Source: Chloroflexi bacterium UBA4736
GTDB lineage: Bacteria; Chloroflexota; Dormibacteria; Dormibacterales; Dormibacteraceae
Direction of reading: 5' to 3'
Assembly (NCBI GenBank): GCA_002404015.1
Contig: DHIW01000125.1
Span: 70,831 to 89,957, forward strand
DNA length: 19,127 nt
The notes beneath the pieces were generated by a model. It ran no database searches. It was given only the letters and a program-made list of their open reading frames with translations, and was not told the origin of the DNA. This document shows positions 1 to 7,115 of this stretch, piece after piece. Each line of letters opens with the position of its first letter. The first letter of the stretch is position 1. Both the position numbers and the translations under genes were made by a program.

Positions 1-24
1 TTCCTTTTTCAACGGCCTGCTAGC
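1..24 (+). repeat. Terminal inverted repeat, left copy
   Basis: The first 24 bases (core TTTTTCAACGGCCTGCTAG) are the exact reverse complement of the last 24 bases of the window. The match stops at base 25. The MOSC gene stop codon lies two bases further in. The sequence style (TTTTTCA...GCCTG) resembles ends of some insertion sequences, but no transposase is present, so a family is not assigned. Confidence 0.85.
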
Positions 25-25
25 C

Positions 26-664
26 TTAACCGCTCTTCAACAGTTCCTCGCGGGCGCCGGCCGGGTACTCGGGGCAGGCGGCGAGCTGAGCGGCCGCTTC
101 CAGGTCGACTCGCCGCCGGCGCCAGACGTCCGCGGCCCGCCTGATCGGCCAGCCCGGGCTCGGGCGCTCCACCAACCTGATCTCGAGTCCCGGCTCGATC
201 ATGCCTTCCATGAGGACCCGCAGGTACCAGCCGTGGCGGCCGCTGCGCTCCACCAGGGCCAGCAGGTCGGGCCGGTTCCAGCGGTACGAGATCTTGTAGC
301 AGGGGCCGCGCTGCACCGAGACCTGCACCACCGCCTCGCCGACCTCATACACGTCGCCTACGCACACGCTCTCCTCCGTGTGCCCCTCTATGGTGAAGTT
401 CTCGCCGAAGGCGCCGTGCGGCAGATCTGGCATCTCGAGCTCCGAGCGCCAGGCCGGGTAGTGGTCGGCCGAGTAGCAGAGCACGGCCTGGTCAGGGCCG
501 CCGTGGTGGTGCTGGTCGGCCTGGAAGTCCCCGTCCAGGTTGAGCTCACTGAGCCGGACCGTGCCGGCCACCGGGGCCTTGATAAAGGCGCTCCGCCACT
601 CCACACCCTCGTCGGTCTCCAGGTCGCGCGGCCGCCCGACCTGGATGGATACCAGCCTCGCCAT
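26..664 (-). CDS. MOSC domain protein, YiiM-like
   Basis: A 212-residue protein of the MOSC (molybdenum cofactor sulfurase C-terminal) family, closest in layout to YiiM, which reduces N-hydroxylated base analogues using a cysteine-bound molybdenum cofactor. Visible marks are HHGGPDQAV around residues 53-61, GENF at 87-90 and RGPCYKI at 119-125, whose Cys122 is the expected Mo-cofactor ligand. The C-terminal 60 residues are Arg-rich and helical, matching the small 3-alpha domain that follows MOSC in YiiM. Length is normal for the family. The ATG start is supported by the family-like N-terminus. The gene diverges from the LLM oxidoreductase across 41 bp with no clear SD. Family assignment is firm; the substrate is inferred. 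Confidence 0.88.
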   Translation of the reverse strand: MARLVSIQVGRPRDLETDEGVEWRSAFIKAPVAGTVRLSELNLDGDFQADQHHHGGPDQAVLCYSADHYPAWRSELEMPDLPHGAFGENFTIEGHTEESVCVGDVYEVGEAVVQVSVQRGPCYKISYRWNRPDLLALVERSGRHGWYLRVLMEGMIEPGLEIRLVERPSPGWPIRRAADVWRRRRVDLEAAAQLAACPEYPAGAREELLKSG

Positions 665-693
665 GACCGGAAATACAACACGACTGCACCGGC

Positions 694-699
694 TACTGT
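694..699 (+). promoter_or_regulatory. -10 box for leaderless transcription
   Basis: TACTGT fits TANNNT and ends six bases before the ATG at 706, so the predicted transcript would begin at the start codon. No SD lies between. No convincing -35 is seen. Confidence 0.5.
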
Positions 700-705
700 T
701 TCCTC

Positions 706-1560
706 ATGGCTTCGCATCCGGTCCGGATCGGCCTGAAGCTGGCGCCCCACAACACGACCGTGGAGCAGCTGCGCGGGGTCTGGCAGGTGGCCGACGAAGG
801 CGGCTTCGACCACGTGTGGGACTTCGACCACTTCGCCCCGATCTTCAGCGACGTCAAGGGCCCGGTGTTCGACGGCTGGATGCTGCTGGGCGCCATGGCC
901 GAGGCGACCAAGCGGGTGCGGATCGGCAACATGGTGACCGGCAACACCTACCGCCACCCGGGGGTGCTGGCGAAGATGGCGGCCACCGTGGACCAGCTGT
1001 CCGGGGGGAGGCTCGAGTTCGGCCTGGGCGCGGCCTGGGCGGAGGTCGAGCACCAGATGCTGGGTCTGGAGTTTCCCGGCGTCGGGGAGCGGATCCGCCG
1101 GCTCGGCGAGGCCTGCGAGGTGGTCAAGCGGCTCTGGACGGAGTCCCCGGCCAACTTCCAGGGCCGCTACTACACGCTCACCAACGCCTTCTGCAACCCG
1201 CCCCCGATCCAGAAGCCCCACCCGCCGATCTGGATCGGCGGCTCAGGTGAGCGCAAGACGCTGCGCGTCGTCGCCGAGCACGCCGACGTCTGGAACTACG
1301 CGGGCGGACCCGTGGAGGAGGCCAAGCGCCTGTCGGGCGTGCTCGACCAGCACTGCGAGGCGGTGGGCCGCGACCCCGCGGAGATCCGGCGCTCGGTGCA
1401 GTACCGTCTCGACCCCAAGGACGTGAAGGGCACCCTGCGCGGCCTCGACAGGTTCGTGGCCGCGGGTTTCAGCGAGCTGATCGTCAACCTGAGCGGCGCG
1501 GATGCTGTGCGCAACGCGGAGCTGGCGGCCCAGGAGATCCTGCCCCGCTTCCGTGACTAG
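706..1560 (+). CDS. LLM-class (F420-dependent type) oxidoreductase
   Basis: A 284-residue luciferase-like monooxygenase-fold (TIM barrel) protein of the F420/FMN-dependent class. Supporting motifs are the N-terminal strand VRIGLKLAP, the conserved block RHPGVLAKMAATVDQLSGG (residues about 85-103) followed by GLGAAW, and PPIWIGGSGERKTLR (about 174-188), typical of the cofactor phosphate pocket. The family reduces or oxidises small organic substrates with F420 or FMN; which cofactor and substrate apply here cannot be read from sequence. The ATG is preferred because a TANNNT box sits exactly at leaderless distance. It overlaps the next gene by 8 bp (GTGACTAG), so the SDR is probably translationally coupled and the pair may act on related metabolites. 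Confidence 0.9.
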   Translation: MASHPVRIGLKLAPHNTTVEQLRGVWQVADEGGFDHVWDFDHFAPIFSDVKGPVFDGWMLLGAMAEATKRVRIGNMVTGNTYRHPGVLAKMAATVDQLSGGRLEFGLGAAWAEVEHQMLGLEFPGVGERIRRLGEACEVVKRLWTESPANFQGRYYTLTNAFCNPPPIQKPHPPIWIGGSGERKTLRVVAEHADVWNYAGGPVEEAKRLSGVLDQHCEAVGRDPAEIRRSVQYRLDPKDVKGTLRGLDRFVAAGFSELIVNLSGADAVRNAELAAQEILPRFRD

Positions 1561-2332
1561 CAGCGCCCCCTTCCGGCTCGACGGCCGCGTCGCCCTGGTC
1601 ACCGGCGCGGGCACGCCGACCGGCATCGGCAACCAGGTGGCCCGCGCCTACGTGGCGGCCGGCGCCCGGGTGGCGCTGGCCGACCTGGACGCCGAGGGCG
1701 CCCGCCGCAATGCCGGCGAGCTGGGCGCTGGGGCCATGGGGCTTGGCGCCGACGTCACCGACCCGGCCTCGGTCGCCGCCGCCGTGAGCGAGGTGACGCA
1801 GGCGATGGGGCCGGTGGACATCCTGGTCAACAGCGCCGGCATCACGCGCCGGGCCAAGGTCTGGGAGTTCACACTGGAGGAGTTCGACCTGGTCATGGCG
1901 GTCAACGTGCGGGGCGGCCTGATCTGCCTGCAGGCCGTCGTCGAGGGGATGAAGCAGCGCGGCTGGGGCCGCGTCATCTGGCTGAGCAGCATCGCCGGCA
2001 AGCAGGGCGGAGGGGTGTTCGGCTCCGCCCACTACGCCTGCAGCAAGGCGGCGGTGATCGGCCTTTGCCAGGGTGCCGCCCGCGACCTGGGCCCATTCGG
2101 GATAACGAGCAATGCCATCGCGCCGGGCCTCGTGCTGACCGGCATGGTGGGGCGGGTGGCGGGCGGCGAGGTGGAGCAGCAGCTCGCGGACCAGATCAGT
2201 GCCAGCGCCCCTATGCGCCGGCCGGGCGTGGCGGCGGACATCGCGGCGGCGGCACTCTTCTTCGCCTCCGAGGAGGCAGGCTACGTGACCGGCGAGGTGA
2301 TGGACGTCAACGGCGGCGCCTACATGGACTGA
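1553..2332 (+). CDS. SDR-family oxidoreductase
   Basis: A 259-residue classical short-chain dehydrogenase/reductase using NAD(P)(H). It shows the Rossmann glycine motif TGAGTPTGIG (17-26), NSAG (93-96, in place of the usual NNAG), Asn118, catalytic Ser145/146, Tyr161 and Lys165 in YACSK, and the C-terminal YVTGEVMDVNGG typical of FabG-like members. Asp43-Leu-Asp45 at the end of the second strand favours NAD(H). The chosen start is GTG at 1553, inside the stop region of the preceding gene; an upstream ATG at 1502 would add 17 residues of non-homologous sequence lying within the LLM gene. A two-gene operon is likely. The substrate is not determinable; a hydroxyacyl or polyol substrate is possible. 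Confidence 0.92.
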   Translation: MTSSAPFRLDGRVALVTGAGTPTGIGNQVARAYVAAGARVALADLDAEGARRNAGELGAGAMGLGADVTDPASVAAAVSEVTQAMGPVDILVNSAGITRRAKVWEFTLEEFDLVMAVNVRGGLICLQAVVEGMKQRGWGRVIWLSSIAGKQGGGVFGSAHYACSKAAVIGLCQGAARDLGPFGITSNAIAPGLVLTGMVGRVAGGEVEQQLADQISASAPMRRPGVAADIAAAALFFASEEAGYVTGEVMDVNGGAYMD

Positions 2333-2333
2333 A

Positions 2334-2350
2334 GCGGCCGCGGGGGCCGC
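2334..2350. terminator. Terminator-like hairpin between convergent genes
   Basis: A perfect 6-bp stem (GCGGCC / GGCCGC) with a 5-nt loop fills the 18-bp gap between the SDR stop and the acyltransferase stop. It would form on both strands. No T-tract follows on either side, so intrinsic termination is unproven. Confidence 0.45.
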
Positions 2351-3682
2351 CTACTTGGCGGCCAGCAGGCGCTTCAGCTCGGCCTCGAAGCCGCTCACGA
2401 TCCGTTCCGGGTCCGGCACCAGGCCGGTGTCTGACGCCACCCCGACCATCACCTCGTCGTGGTAGCTGAGGATGCTGATGCCGAGGCCCATGCGTCCGGA
2501 CAGGGGCACCCAGAACATGACGCGCGTGACCTTGCGCCCGCCCATGTAGAGCTGCTTTCGGGGGCCCGGCACGTTCGTGATCACGGCGGTGCCCTTGCTG
2601 CCGAAGAACTCGACGGCCAGCGGCTGCAGCCGGCTGGGGACCATCCCGATCGCCGTGAGCACACCGAAGGCGACGACCGGCTGCAGCGAGCCCTTGAGCG
2701 CGTCCATCCGGCTCTTGAGCTCCGCCAGCCGGCGGCGGGGGTCGGCGATCCCCATCGGGAGGGACAGGAACACTATCCCGAACTGGTTGCCCAGTCGGTG
2801 GCCCTCGTCGAGGGGGCGCAGGTTGACGGGGATCGCGGCCCGGATCTCCAGGTCGCTCACGTCCTCGCGGCGGCTCCTGAGGTAGCGGCGCAGGCCGCCG
2901 GCCGCGGCTGTGATGAGGACGTCGTTGATGGTCGCGCCGAGCCGGGCGCCCGCCTGCTTGATCGCCTCTAGCGGGATCGGCTCGGACCACGCGGCCCGCT
3001 TACCGACCCCCAGCTTGCCCTTGAAGACGGTGGGCGGGTCGGGCGCCATCAGCGTCAGCTGGGCCAGGGTGCCGGCGGCGCTCGCTCCCAGGCCGGCCGC
3101 CGTGACCATTCGGCCAGGATCGGTCACGAGCCCAAAGCCGCTCTCCGCCAGCGAGCGGGCGATGTCGAGCCGGCTGCGGCCGTTGCCGGCTTCGGGCTGC
3201 GCCTTCCGCCGCGAGGCCCGGGCGCTGGTGTCGGTCAGCGAGAGCAGGACCTGGACCAGTGCGATGCCGTCGGCGATGCAGTGGTGGATCCGGGAGACGA
3301 TGACGCTGCCCTCCTCCGTCTCGACGACATGCAGCTGCCAGAGCGGTTTCGAGAAGTCGAGCGGCGTGCTGAGCAGGTCGGAGACGAACGCCTCCAGGGC
3401 CCGCTTGCCGCCAGGCTGGGGCAGGGCCACGTGGTGCATGTGCGCGTCGAGGTCGAAGTGGGGGTCGTCCACCCAGGCGGGCTGGCCCAGCCCGAAGGCC
3501 GGCTGCGAGACGCGCTGCCGGAAGCGGGGGTAGCTGAGCAGCCTCTCCTCCAGCACGGTGCGCAGGCGGTCGCGCTCGATCGCGCCATCCAGCATCAGGA
3601 CACCGGTCACCATCATTAGGTTGGTGGGGTCCTCCATCCGCAGCCAGGCGGCGTCGACCATGGACAATTGCTGGCGTGCCAT
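2351..3682 (-). CDS. Wax ester synthase / diacylglycerol acyltransferase (WS/DGAT)
   Basis: A 443-residue WS/DGAT-family O-acyltransferase, transferring acyl groups from acyl-CoA to fatty alcohols or diacylglycerol to make storage lipids at the membrane or lipid-body surface. The active-site motif HHCIADG is at 133-139, preceded by KPLWQLHVVE (112-121), with the C-terminal NVPGP and the GLGISILSYHDEV stretch typical of the family. Length matches the usual 440-500 residues. The ATG at 3682 is chosen because the N-terminus reads as a standard family start (LSMVDAAWLRMED) and TACAGT lies seven bases upstream, leaderless spacing. The open frame continues upstream to 4543 only as a shadow of the oxygenase gene. 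It diverges from the oxygenase across 18 bp. Confidence 0.93.
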   Translation of the reverse strand: MARQQLSMVDAAWLRMEDPTNLMMVTGVLMLDGAIERDRLRTVLEERLLSYPRFRQRVSQPAFGLGQPAWVDDPHFDLDAHMHHVALPQPGGKRALEAFVSDLLSTPLDFSKPLWQLHVVETEEGSVIVSRIHHCIADGIALVQVLLSLTDTSARASRRKAQPEAGNGRSRLDIARSLAESGFGLVTDPGRMVTAAGLGASAAGTLAQLTLMAPDPPTVFKGKLGVGKRAAWSEPIPLEAIKQAGARLGATINDVLITAAAGGLRRYLRSRREDVSDLEIRAAIPVNLRPLDEGHRLGNQFGIVFLSLPMGIADPRRRLAELKSRMDALKGSLQPVVAFGVLTAIGMVPSRLQPLAVEFFGSKGTAVITNVPGPRKQLYMGGRKVTRVMFWVPLSGRMGLGISILSYHDEVMVGVASDTGLVPDPERIVSGFEAELKRLLAAK

Positions 3683-3689
3683 GGCAGGA

Positions 3690-3695
3690 ACTGTA
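3690..3695 (-). promoter_or_regulatory. -10 box for the acyltransferase gene
   Basis: TACAGT on the minus strand fits TANNNT and ends seven bases before the ATG at 3682, predicting a nearly leaderless transcript. On the plus strand the overlapping bases read AACTGT (3689-3694), a weaker box that would serve a start at 3701, so the two divergent promoters may share the same DNA. Confidence 0.45.
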
Positions 3696-3700
3696 CCGTC

Positions 3701-4513
3701 GTGAACGGCCGCGATCCGGGCCTCTTTGGCCCCGGCTCGACTGCGTGGCGGCTGCACGGCGAGCCGGCGCTCTTGGTGGGCGGCCTGCGGGCGCTGATGC
3801 TGCAGGCGCTGCACCCGCTGGCGGTCGCCGCCGTCCGCGACCACAGCGACTACAAGCAGGATGTCTGGGGCCGCTTCCAGCGGACCAGCGACTACGTGAC
3901 CACGACGGTCTTTGGCGACGCGGCAGCGGCCACAGCGCTGGGGGCCCGCGTGCGCGCCGTGCACAGGCCGATCCGCGGCATCGACACCGTCACGGGGCTG
4001 GCCTACGCCGCCGACGATCCCGTGCTGCTGCTCTGGATCCACACCACGCTCGTGGACTCGTTCCTGGCCGCCTATGACCGGTTCGTACGCCGGCTCTCCG
4101 CAGCCGAGGCGGATTCCTACGCGGCGGAGATGATCCGCCAAGCCGAACTGGTGGGCCTGCAGGCCGACGACGTACCCGCGACGCGCGCGGCCAACGCGGC
4201 GTTCATCGCCGGCTGCCGCCCGATGCTGCAGCTGACGCAGACCGCGGAGGAGGCGATGGACACGTTCCTGCATCCACCGCTGCCGGCCATCCGGCGCCCG
4301 GGCTGGTGGCTGACGACGAGTGCCGCCCTCTCGATCCTGCCGGACTATGCGCTGGACCTCTACGGCCGCCGTCGCCAGCCCCTGCTGGACCGGGTGCTGC
4401 GGCCCGCGGTGCGGGTGGGCGCGGCCCAGGCCAAGCGGTTCGGCAAGCCGCCCGAGCTGATCCGCCGAGCCCGCGAGTTGAGCCGGCAGCCCGCGCCGCG
4501 AGGAGGCGGTTAG
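3701..4513 (+). CDS. Oxygenase MpaB family protein (DUF2236)
   Basis: A 270-residue member of the MpaB/latex-clearing-protein-like family (DUF2236), heme-associated oxygenases in the characterised members. The N-terminal signature LFGPGSTAWRLHGEP (8-22) leads into GGLRALMLQALHP (27-39), whose His38 and later His48 in RDHSDY are candidate heme-region histidines, then WGRFQRTSDYVTTTVFG and LLLWIHTTLVDSF. The C-terminal 50 residues are Arg-rich. The start is taken as GTG 3701, just before the family-typical beginning. The alternative TTG at 3668 would overlap the divergent acyltransferase start and add 11 unconserved residues. Pairing with WS/DGAT suggests a lipid or hydrocarbon role, but this is inference only. 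Confidence 0.85.
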   Translation: MNGRDPGLFGPGSTAWRLHGEPALLVGGLRALMLQALHPLAVAAVRDHSDYKQDVWGRFQRTSDYVTTTVFGDAAAATALGARVRAVHRPIRGIDTVTGLAYAADDPVLLLWIHTTLVDSFLAAYDRFVRRLSAAEADSYAAEMIRQAELVGLQADDVPATRAANAAFIAGCRPMLQLTQTAEEAMDTFLHPPLPAIRRPGWWLTTSAALSILPDYALDLYGRRRQPLLDRVLRPAVRVGAAQAKRFGKPPELIRRARELSRQPAPRGGG

Positions 4514-4527
4514 GCCGGTACAGCGCG

Positions 4528-4546
4528 CGAGTCGTATCGACACTCG
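4528..4546. terminator. Possible weak terminator hairpin
   Basis: CGAGTCG and CGAC-A-CTCG form a 7-bp stem with one bulged base around a TAT loop, between the convergent oxygenase and small membrane protein genes. No T-run follows. The weak stem makes this tentative. Confidence 0.3.
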
Positions 4547-4582
4547 AAAGGAATTCGCTCCTGGGTGCGACCAGAAGGGCTC

Positions 4583-4732
4583 CTAGCCGATATGGACCTG
4601 GGTGATCAGGATCGACAGCACCCACAGCGCCAGTCCCGCACCGAGCAGGTTGGTCTTCTTGTAACCCCAGCCGATTGTGGCGAGTACGAACGCAATGAAG
4701 GCGAGGATCAGGAGAATCGTGCTTAGGCTCAT
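4583..4732 (-). CDS. Small two-helix membrane protein
   Basis: A 49-residue protein that is almost entirely membrane: an N-terminal helix STILLILAFIAFVLATIGW, a short positively charged turn YKKTN, and a second helix LLGAGLALWVLSILI, ending in QVHIG. It looks like a complete hairpin membrane protein. I do not recognise a named family with confidence and assign no function. ATG 4732 is favoured because the upstream residues are not conserved-looking, but the frame stays open to 5011 and a GTG at 4840 would give an 85-residue form. No SD is visible before 4732. It converges on the oxygenase gene and follows the methyltransferase on the same strand. Confidence 0.55.
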   Translation of the reverse strand: MSLSTILLILAFIAFVLATIGWGYKKTNLLGAGLALWVLSILITQVHIG

Positions 4733-5011
4733 CGAGGCAGTTTGAGCGGTCTGCGTGGAAAGCACGACTCTATCTAGGAATGGCGCCCAACGAGAACTAC
4801 CGCCAAAGGCGAGCCCAGCCAGCACCACACCCAGCACCACAAAGGCTGAGTAGCTAACCGAGTCGAGACCGGCCTCCGCCCGCAGGCGGGCCCAGTTCTC
4901 TCTGCGCAGCCATCCTGCCAGGCAAAGAGAACCCGCGGAGACTAGCCAACCCAGGCTCCGGATAGAACAGGGCGAAGGCAGCCCGATTGAGGCCGCGAGA
5001 TGAATACGTCG
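4733..5011 (-). pseudogene. Open frame without a proper start, possible membrane-gene remnant
   Basis: The frame of the small membrane protein stays open upstream for 93 codons, to a TGA at 5012-5014. It encodes membrane-like stretches (LGWLVSAGSLCLAGWL and SAFVVLGVVLAGLAFG) joined by a charged loop (RRENWARLRAEAG). Only GTG codons near 4840 could start it; most of the frame has no ATG, GTG or TTG. That pattern fits the C-terminal end of a membrane protein that lost its 5' part. In high-GC DNA an open frame of this length may also occur by chance. Otherwise I see nothing in 4733-5036. Confidence 0.3.
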
Positions 5012-5036
5012 TCAGCCGGGCTGCGTTGGGTGCAAT

Positions 5037-5762
5037 TCAGGCGGCGGGCTTCGGCCGGGCCGGCCCGCCGAGAATAGTGCCCCCATAAGCAGCGAACGAT
5101 TTGACCATCCCGCAATACCGCTCTTCATAGATCCTCGAATCGGGGAATAGGCGCTGCATCTGTCGTCGATCCAGCAGCCGTATCGAGTCGAGAAGTGCGG
5201 CTGCCGCCGCCGGCTCCGGCACCCTGGGCATGTGCCCGAGGTTAAACCGGGCAACAAGCCCGATACGGACGGACCGAGGGAGGAATTGGAACAGAGGAAA
5301 AGTGAAGTTGGGATCGATAGGAAACGCCCGATTGGGGCTTTGCACAAAAAACGACTGGCCCACGCGCTGGACTTCTGTAGCCATTTGCTTTTGCGAATCA
5401 CTGTCACCGACGTGCCCGATGACAGAGTTCGAGAACACACATTCAAACTCACCATCGGCGTAACGGCTCAGATCGCGTGCATCACCAACGACAGACGACA
5501 TATCGGCTCGTGAGACCGGCTCCGACTGAAGGTTGAGCAGTACTATTCGAACACCGTCGGGCTCGGCAAACTTCATCCTGTCCCAGAACTTTTGGCGGCC
5601 GCCCACGTCCAAAATCCGCAGAGGACGCGGCAGCTCCTTTAAGAGTGATAGGAAGAATTCGAAGCGCCGCCGCCGGGCCTTAGAGGCCAGCGATCCCGCT
5701 GCAGCAATGTCGGCCACATGGCCCCACAGTGGGCGGCTCAGGACTGTGGTCTCGGGAGACAC
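5037..5762 (-). CDS. Class I SAM-dependent methyltransferase
   Basis: A 241-residue methyltransferase with SAM-binding motif I as ILDVGG (50-55), an acidic strand end (VLLNLQSEP), SVVGDARDLSRYADGEFECVFSNSVIGHVG in the motif III-IV region, and QSPNRAFPIDPNFTFPLFQFLP, a layout common in methyltransferases of polysaccharide or glycolipid clusters. The acceptor is unknown. The GTG start at 5762 has an AGAGG SD-like run eight bases upstream. The gene sits in a patch of clearly lower GC than the rest of the window (29 of 60 bases at 5281-5340 are G or C, against 44 of 60 at 9601-9660), with more A/T-ending codons. This suggests different ancestry from its neighbours. It is not obviously functionally linked to them. 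Confidence 0.82.
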   Translation of the reverse strand: MSPETTVLSRPLWGHVADIAAAGSLASKARRRRFEFFLSLLKELPRPLRILDVGGRQKFWDRMKFAEPDGVRIVLLNLQSEPVSRADMSSVVGDARDLSRYADGEFECVFSNSVIGHVGDSDSQKQMATEVQRVGQSFFVQSPNRAFPIDPNFTFPLFQFLPRSVRIGLVARFNLGHMPRVPEPAAAAALLDSIRLLDRRQMQRLFPDSRIYEERYCGMVKSFAAYGGTILGGPARPKPAA

Positions 5763-5793
5763 GCCGATTGCCTCTTCACACCAAGATCAACGC

Positions 5794-5892
5794 CTATGGA
5801 GGCGGACACACTAGATCGGCGTCGCTCTCGCCGCCCTTGCCATCTGGAGCCTTAATGATGACGTAGAGGCCACCGGCTACCGCTATCGACAT
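5794..5892 (-). CDS. Tiny ORF with one membrane-like segment
   Basis: An ATG-started frame of 32 codons beginning with a hydrophobic stretch (SIAVAGGLYVIIK) and ending in an acidic, Cys-containing tail (SDADLVCPPP). It lies between the MFS gene stop (5909) and the methyltransferase start, on the same strand. No SD is visible and I know no matching family. It could be a small membrane peptide, a remnant, or chance. The surrounding 146-bp gap holds nothing else recognisable. Confidence 0.2.
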   Translation of the reverse strand: MSIAVAGGLYVIIKAPDGKGGESDADLVCPPP

Positions 5893-5908
5893 TAAGAGAC
5901 TGACGATG

Positions 5909-7114
5909 TCAGGCAGCCTCGCCGGCGGCCGGGCGGCGAGCCCGGAAGCGGCGGTCCCGGACCGCGAGCGCGATCAAGGTGCCCAGCAGCGACCAGCCCG
6001 CCAGCGCCAGCCAGGACGCCGAGTAAGAGCCGGTGTGGTCGGCGATCGAGCCGAACACCGGCGTCACGGCGAACATGCCGATGAACGTGATGGTGGTCCC
6101 CGCGCCGACGGCCGTCGCCGCCCTGTGGACGGGCACCACCTCGGCGGTCAGCGCGATGTAGAGGGCGTTCCAGCCCATGGTCGACAGGCCAAGGAAGAAG
6201 CAAAGGACCACCAGCGTCGGCACCGACACGGCGCCCCTGACCTGCGCCATCGCCAGGCAGGCCAGCACCGACAGCGCGCCTGCCAGGAGCATCGTGAGGC
6301 CCCGGCTGCCGAGCCGGTCGGAGAGCAGCCCCCAGCCGATACGGCCGGCAGCGCCGCCCACCTGAAGCACCGCCAGGAATAGCCCGGCCGCGACGGCCGA
6401 CAGCCCGGCCTCCTCGTGGAGGGAGATGCCGAGGTAGGTGACCGAGCAGCCGAGCGCCCCCATGAAGACCCAGCCGTAGGCGGTCGCTGCCAGGAACGTG
6501 CGGTTGCGGGCCAGCATGCCCAGGTTGAAGTCCGCGACGGGCCCTTCTCCGCCGTGCCGATGCTCCCGGTAGAACAGGGCGAAGGCGGCCACCGCCAGCA
6601 GCGCGATGCCGGCCACGACGTAGAAAGCGGCCTGCCAACCGAAGCGCACCGCTACCGGCGGCAGCAGCACCGCCGCCAGGACGCCGGCCAGGGTGACCCC
6701 GGTCTGGCGGACGCCCATCGCGAAGCCTCGCTGGCGCACCTCGAACCAGGCGGCAACCGCCCGGGTGCCGCCCGGCGAGCCCGAGGAGGCCGCGATGGCG
6801 GCCACGAGCAGCACGCCGAAAAGGGGCAGGAAGGCGTGGGTCTGGGCCGCCAGCACTATCAGCAAGGCCAGGGCGGCGCCACCCGCCGCGATGACGCGGC
6901 GCTCGCCGAAGCGGTCGGCCAGCAGACCCGCCGGCAGCATCCCAAGCAACATGCCGCCCCAGATCGCGGAGGTCAGCAGGCCCAGCTCAGCGCGGCTCAG
7001 GTGCAGGGCCGGCGTGAGCACTGGTCCAAGAGCAGCCGGCGTCTGCTGCGGCATCGAGAGGCCGAGCTGCATGAGCGTGGTCAGGCTCAGCACGACCCAG
7101 CGGAAGCGCCTCAT
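5909..7114 (-). CDS. MFS transporter
   Basis: A 401-residue major facilitator superfamily permease with twelve predicted membrane segments in two halves. The loop 2-3 motif A reads GLLADRFGERR (about 63-73), with the half-repeat GLLSDRLGSRG near 281-291. A Gly-rich TM5 region (GVRQTGVTLAGVLAAVL) resembles CynX/NNP-type and organic-anion MFS members more than sugar porters. The cytoplasmic C-tail is basic. The ATG is one base after the stop of the HAD gene, so translational coupling is likely, placing it as third gene of the iolD-led transcript. Substrate is unknown; given the context it could move inositol, a degradation intermediate or an organic acid. Confidence 0.88.
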   Translation of the reverse strand: MRRFRWVVLSLTTLMQLGLSMPQQTPAALGPVLTPALHLSRAELGLLTSAIWGGMLLGMLPAGLLADRFGERRVIAAGGAALALLIVLAAQTHAFLPLFGVLLVAAIAASSGSPGGTRAVAAWFEVRQRGFAMGVRQTGVTLAGVLAAVLLPPVAVRFGWQAAFYVVAGIALLAVAAFALFYREHRHGGEGPVADFNLGMLARNRTFLAATAYGWVFMGALGCSVTYLGISLHEEAGLSAVAAGLFLAVLQVGGAAGRIGWGLLSDRLGSRGLTMLLAGALSVLACLAMAQVRGAVSVPTLVVLCFFLGLSTMGWNALYIALTAEVVPVHRAATAVGAGTTITFIGMFAVTPVFGSIADHTGSYSASWLALAGWSLLGTLIALAVRDRRFRARRPAAGEAA

Positions 7115-7115
7115 C

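Noticed and set aside
3683..4543. Minus-strand extension of the WS/DGAT reading frame
   Set aside because: It lies antisense to the MpaB-family gene, is not family-like, and a standard WS/DGAT start exists at 3682.
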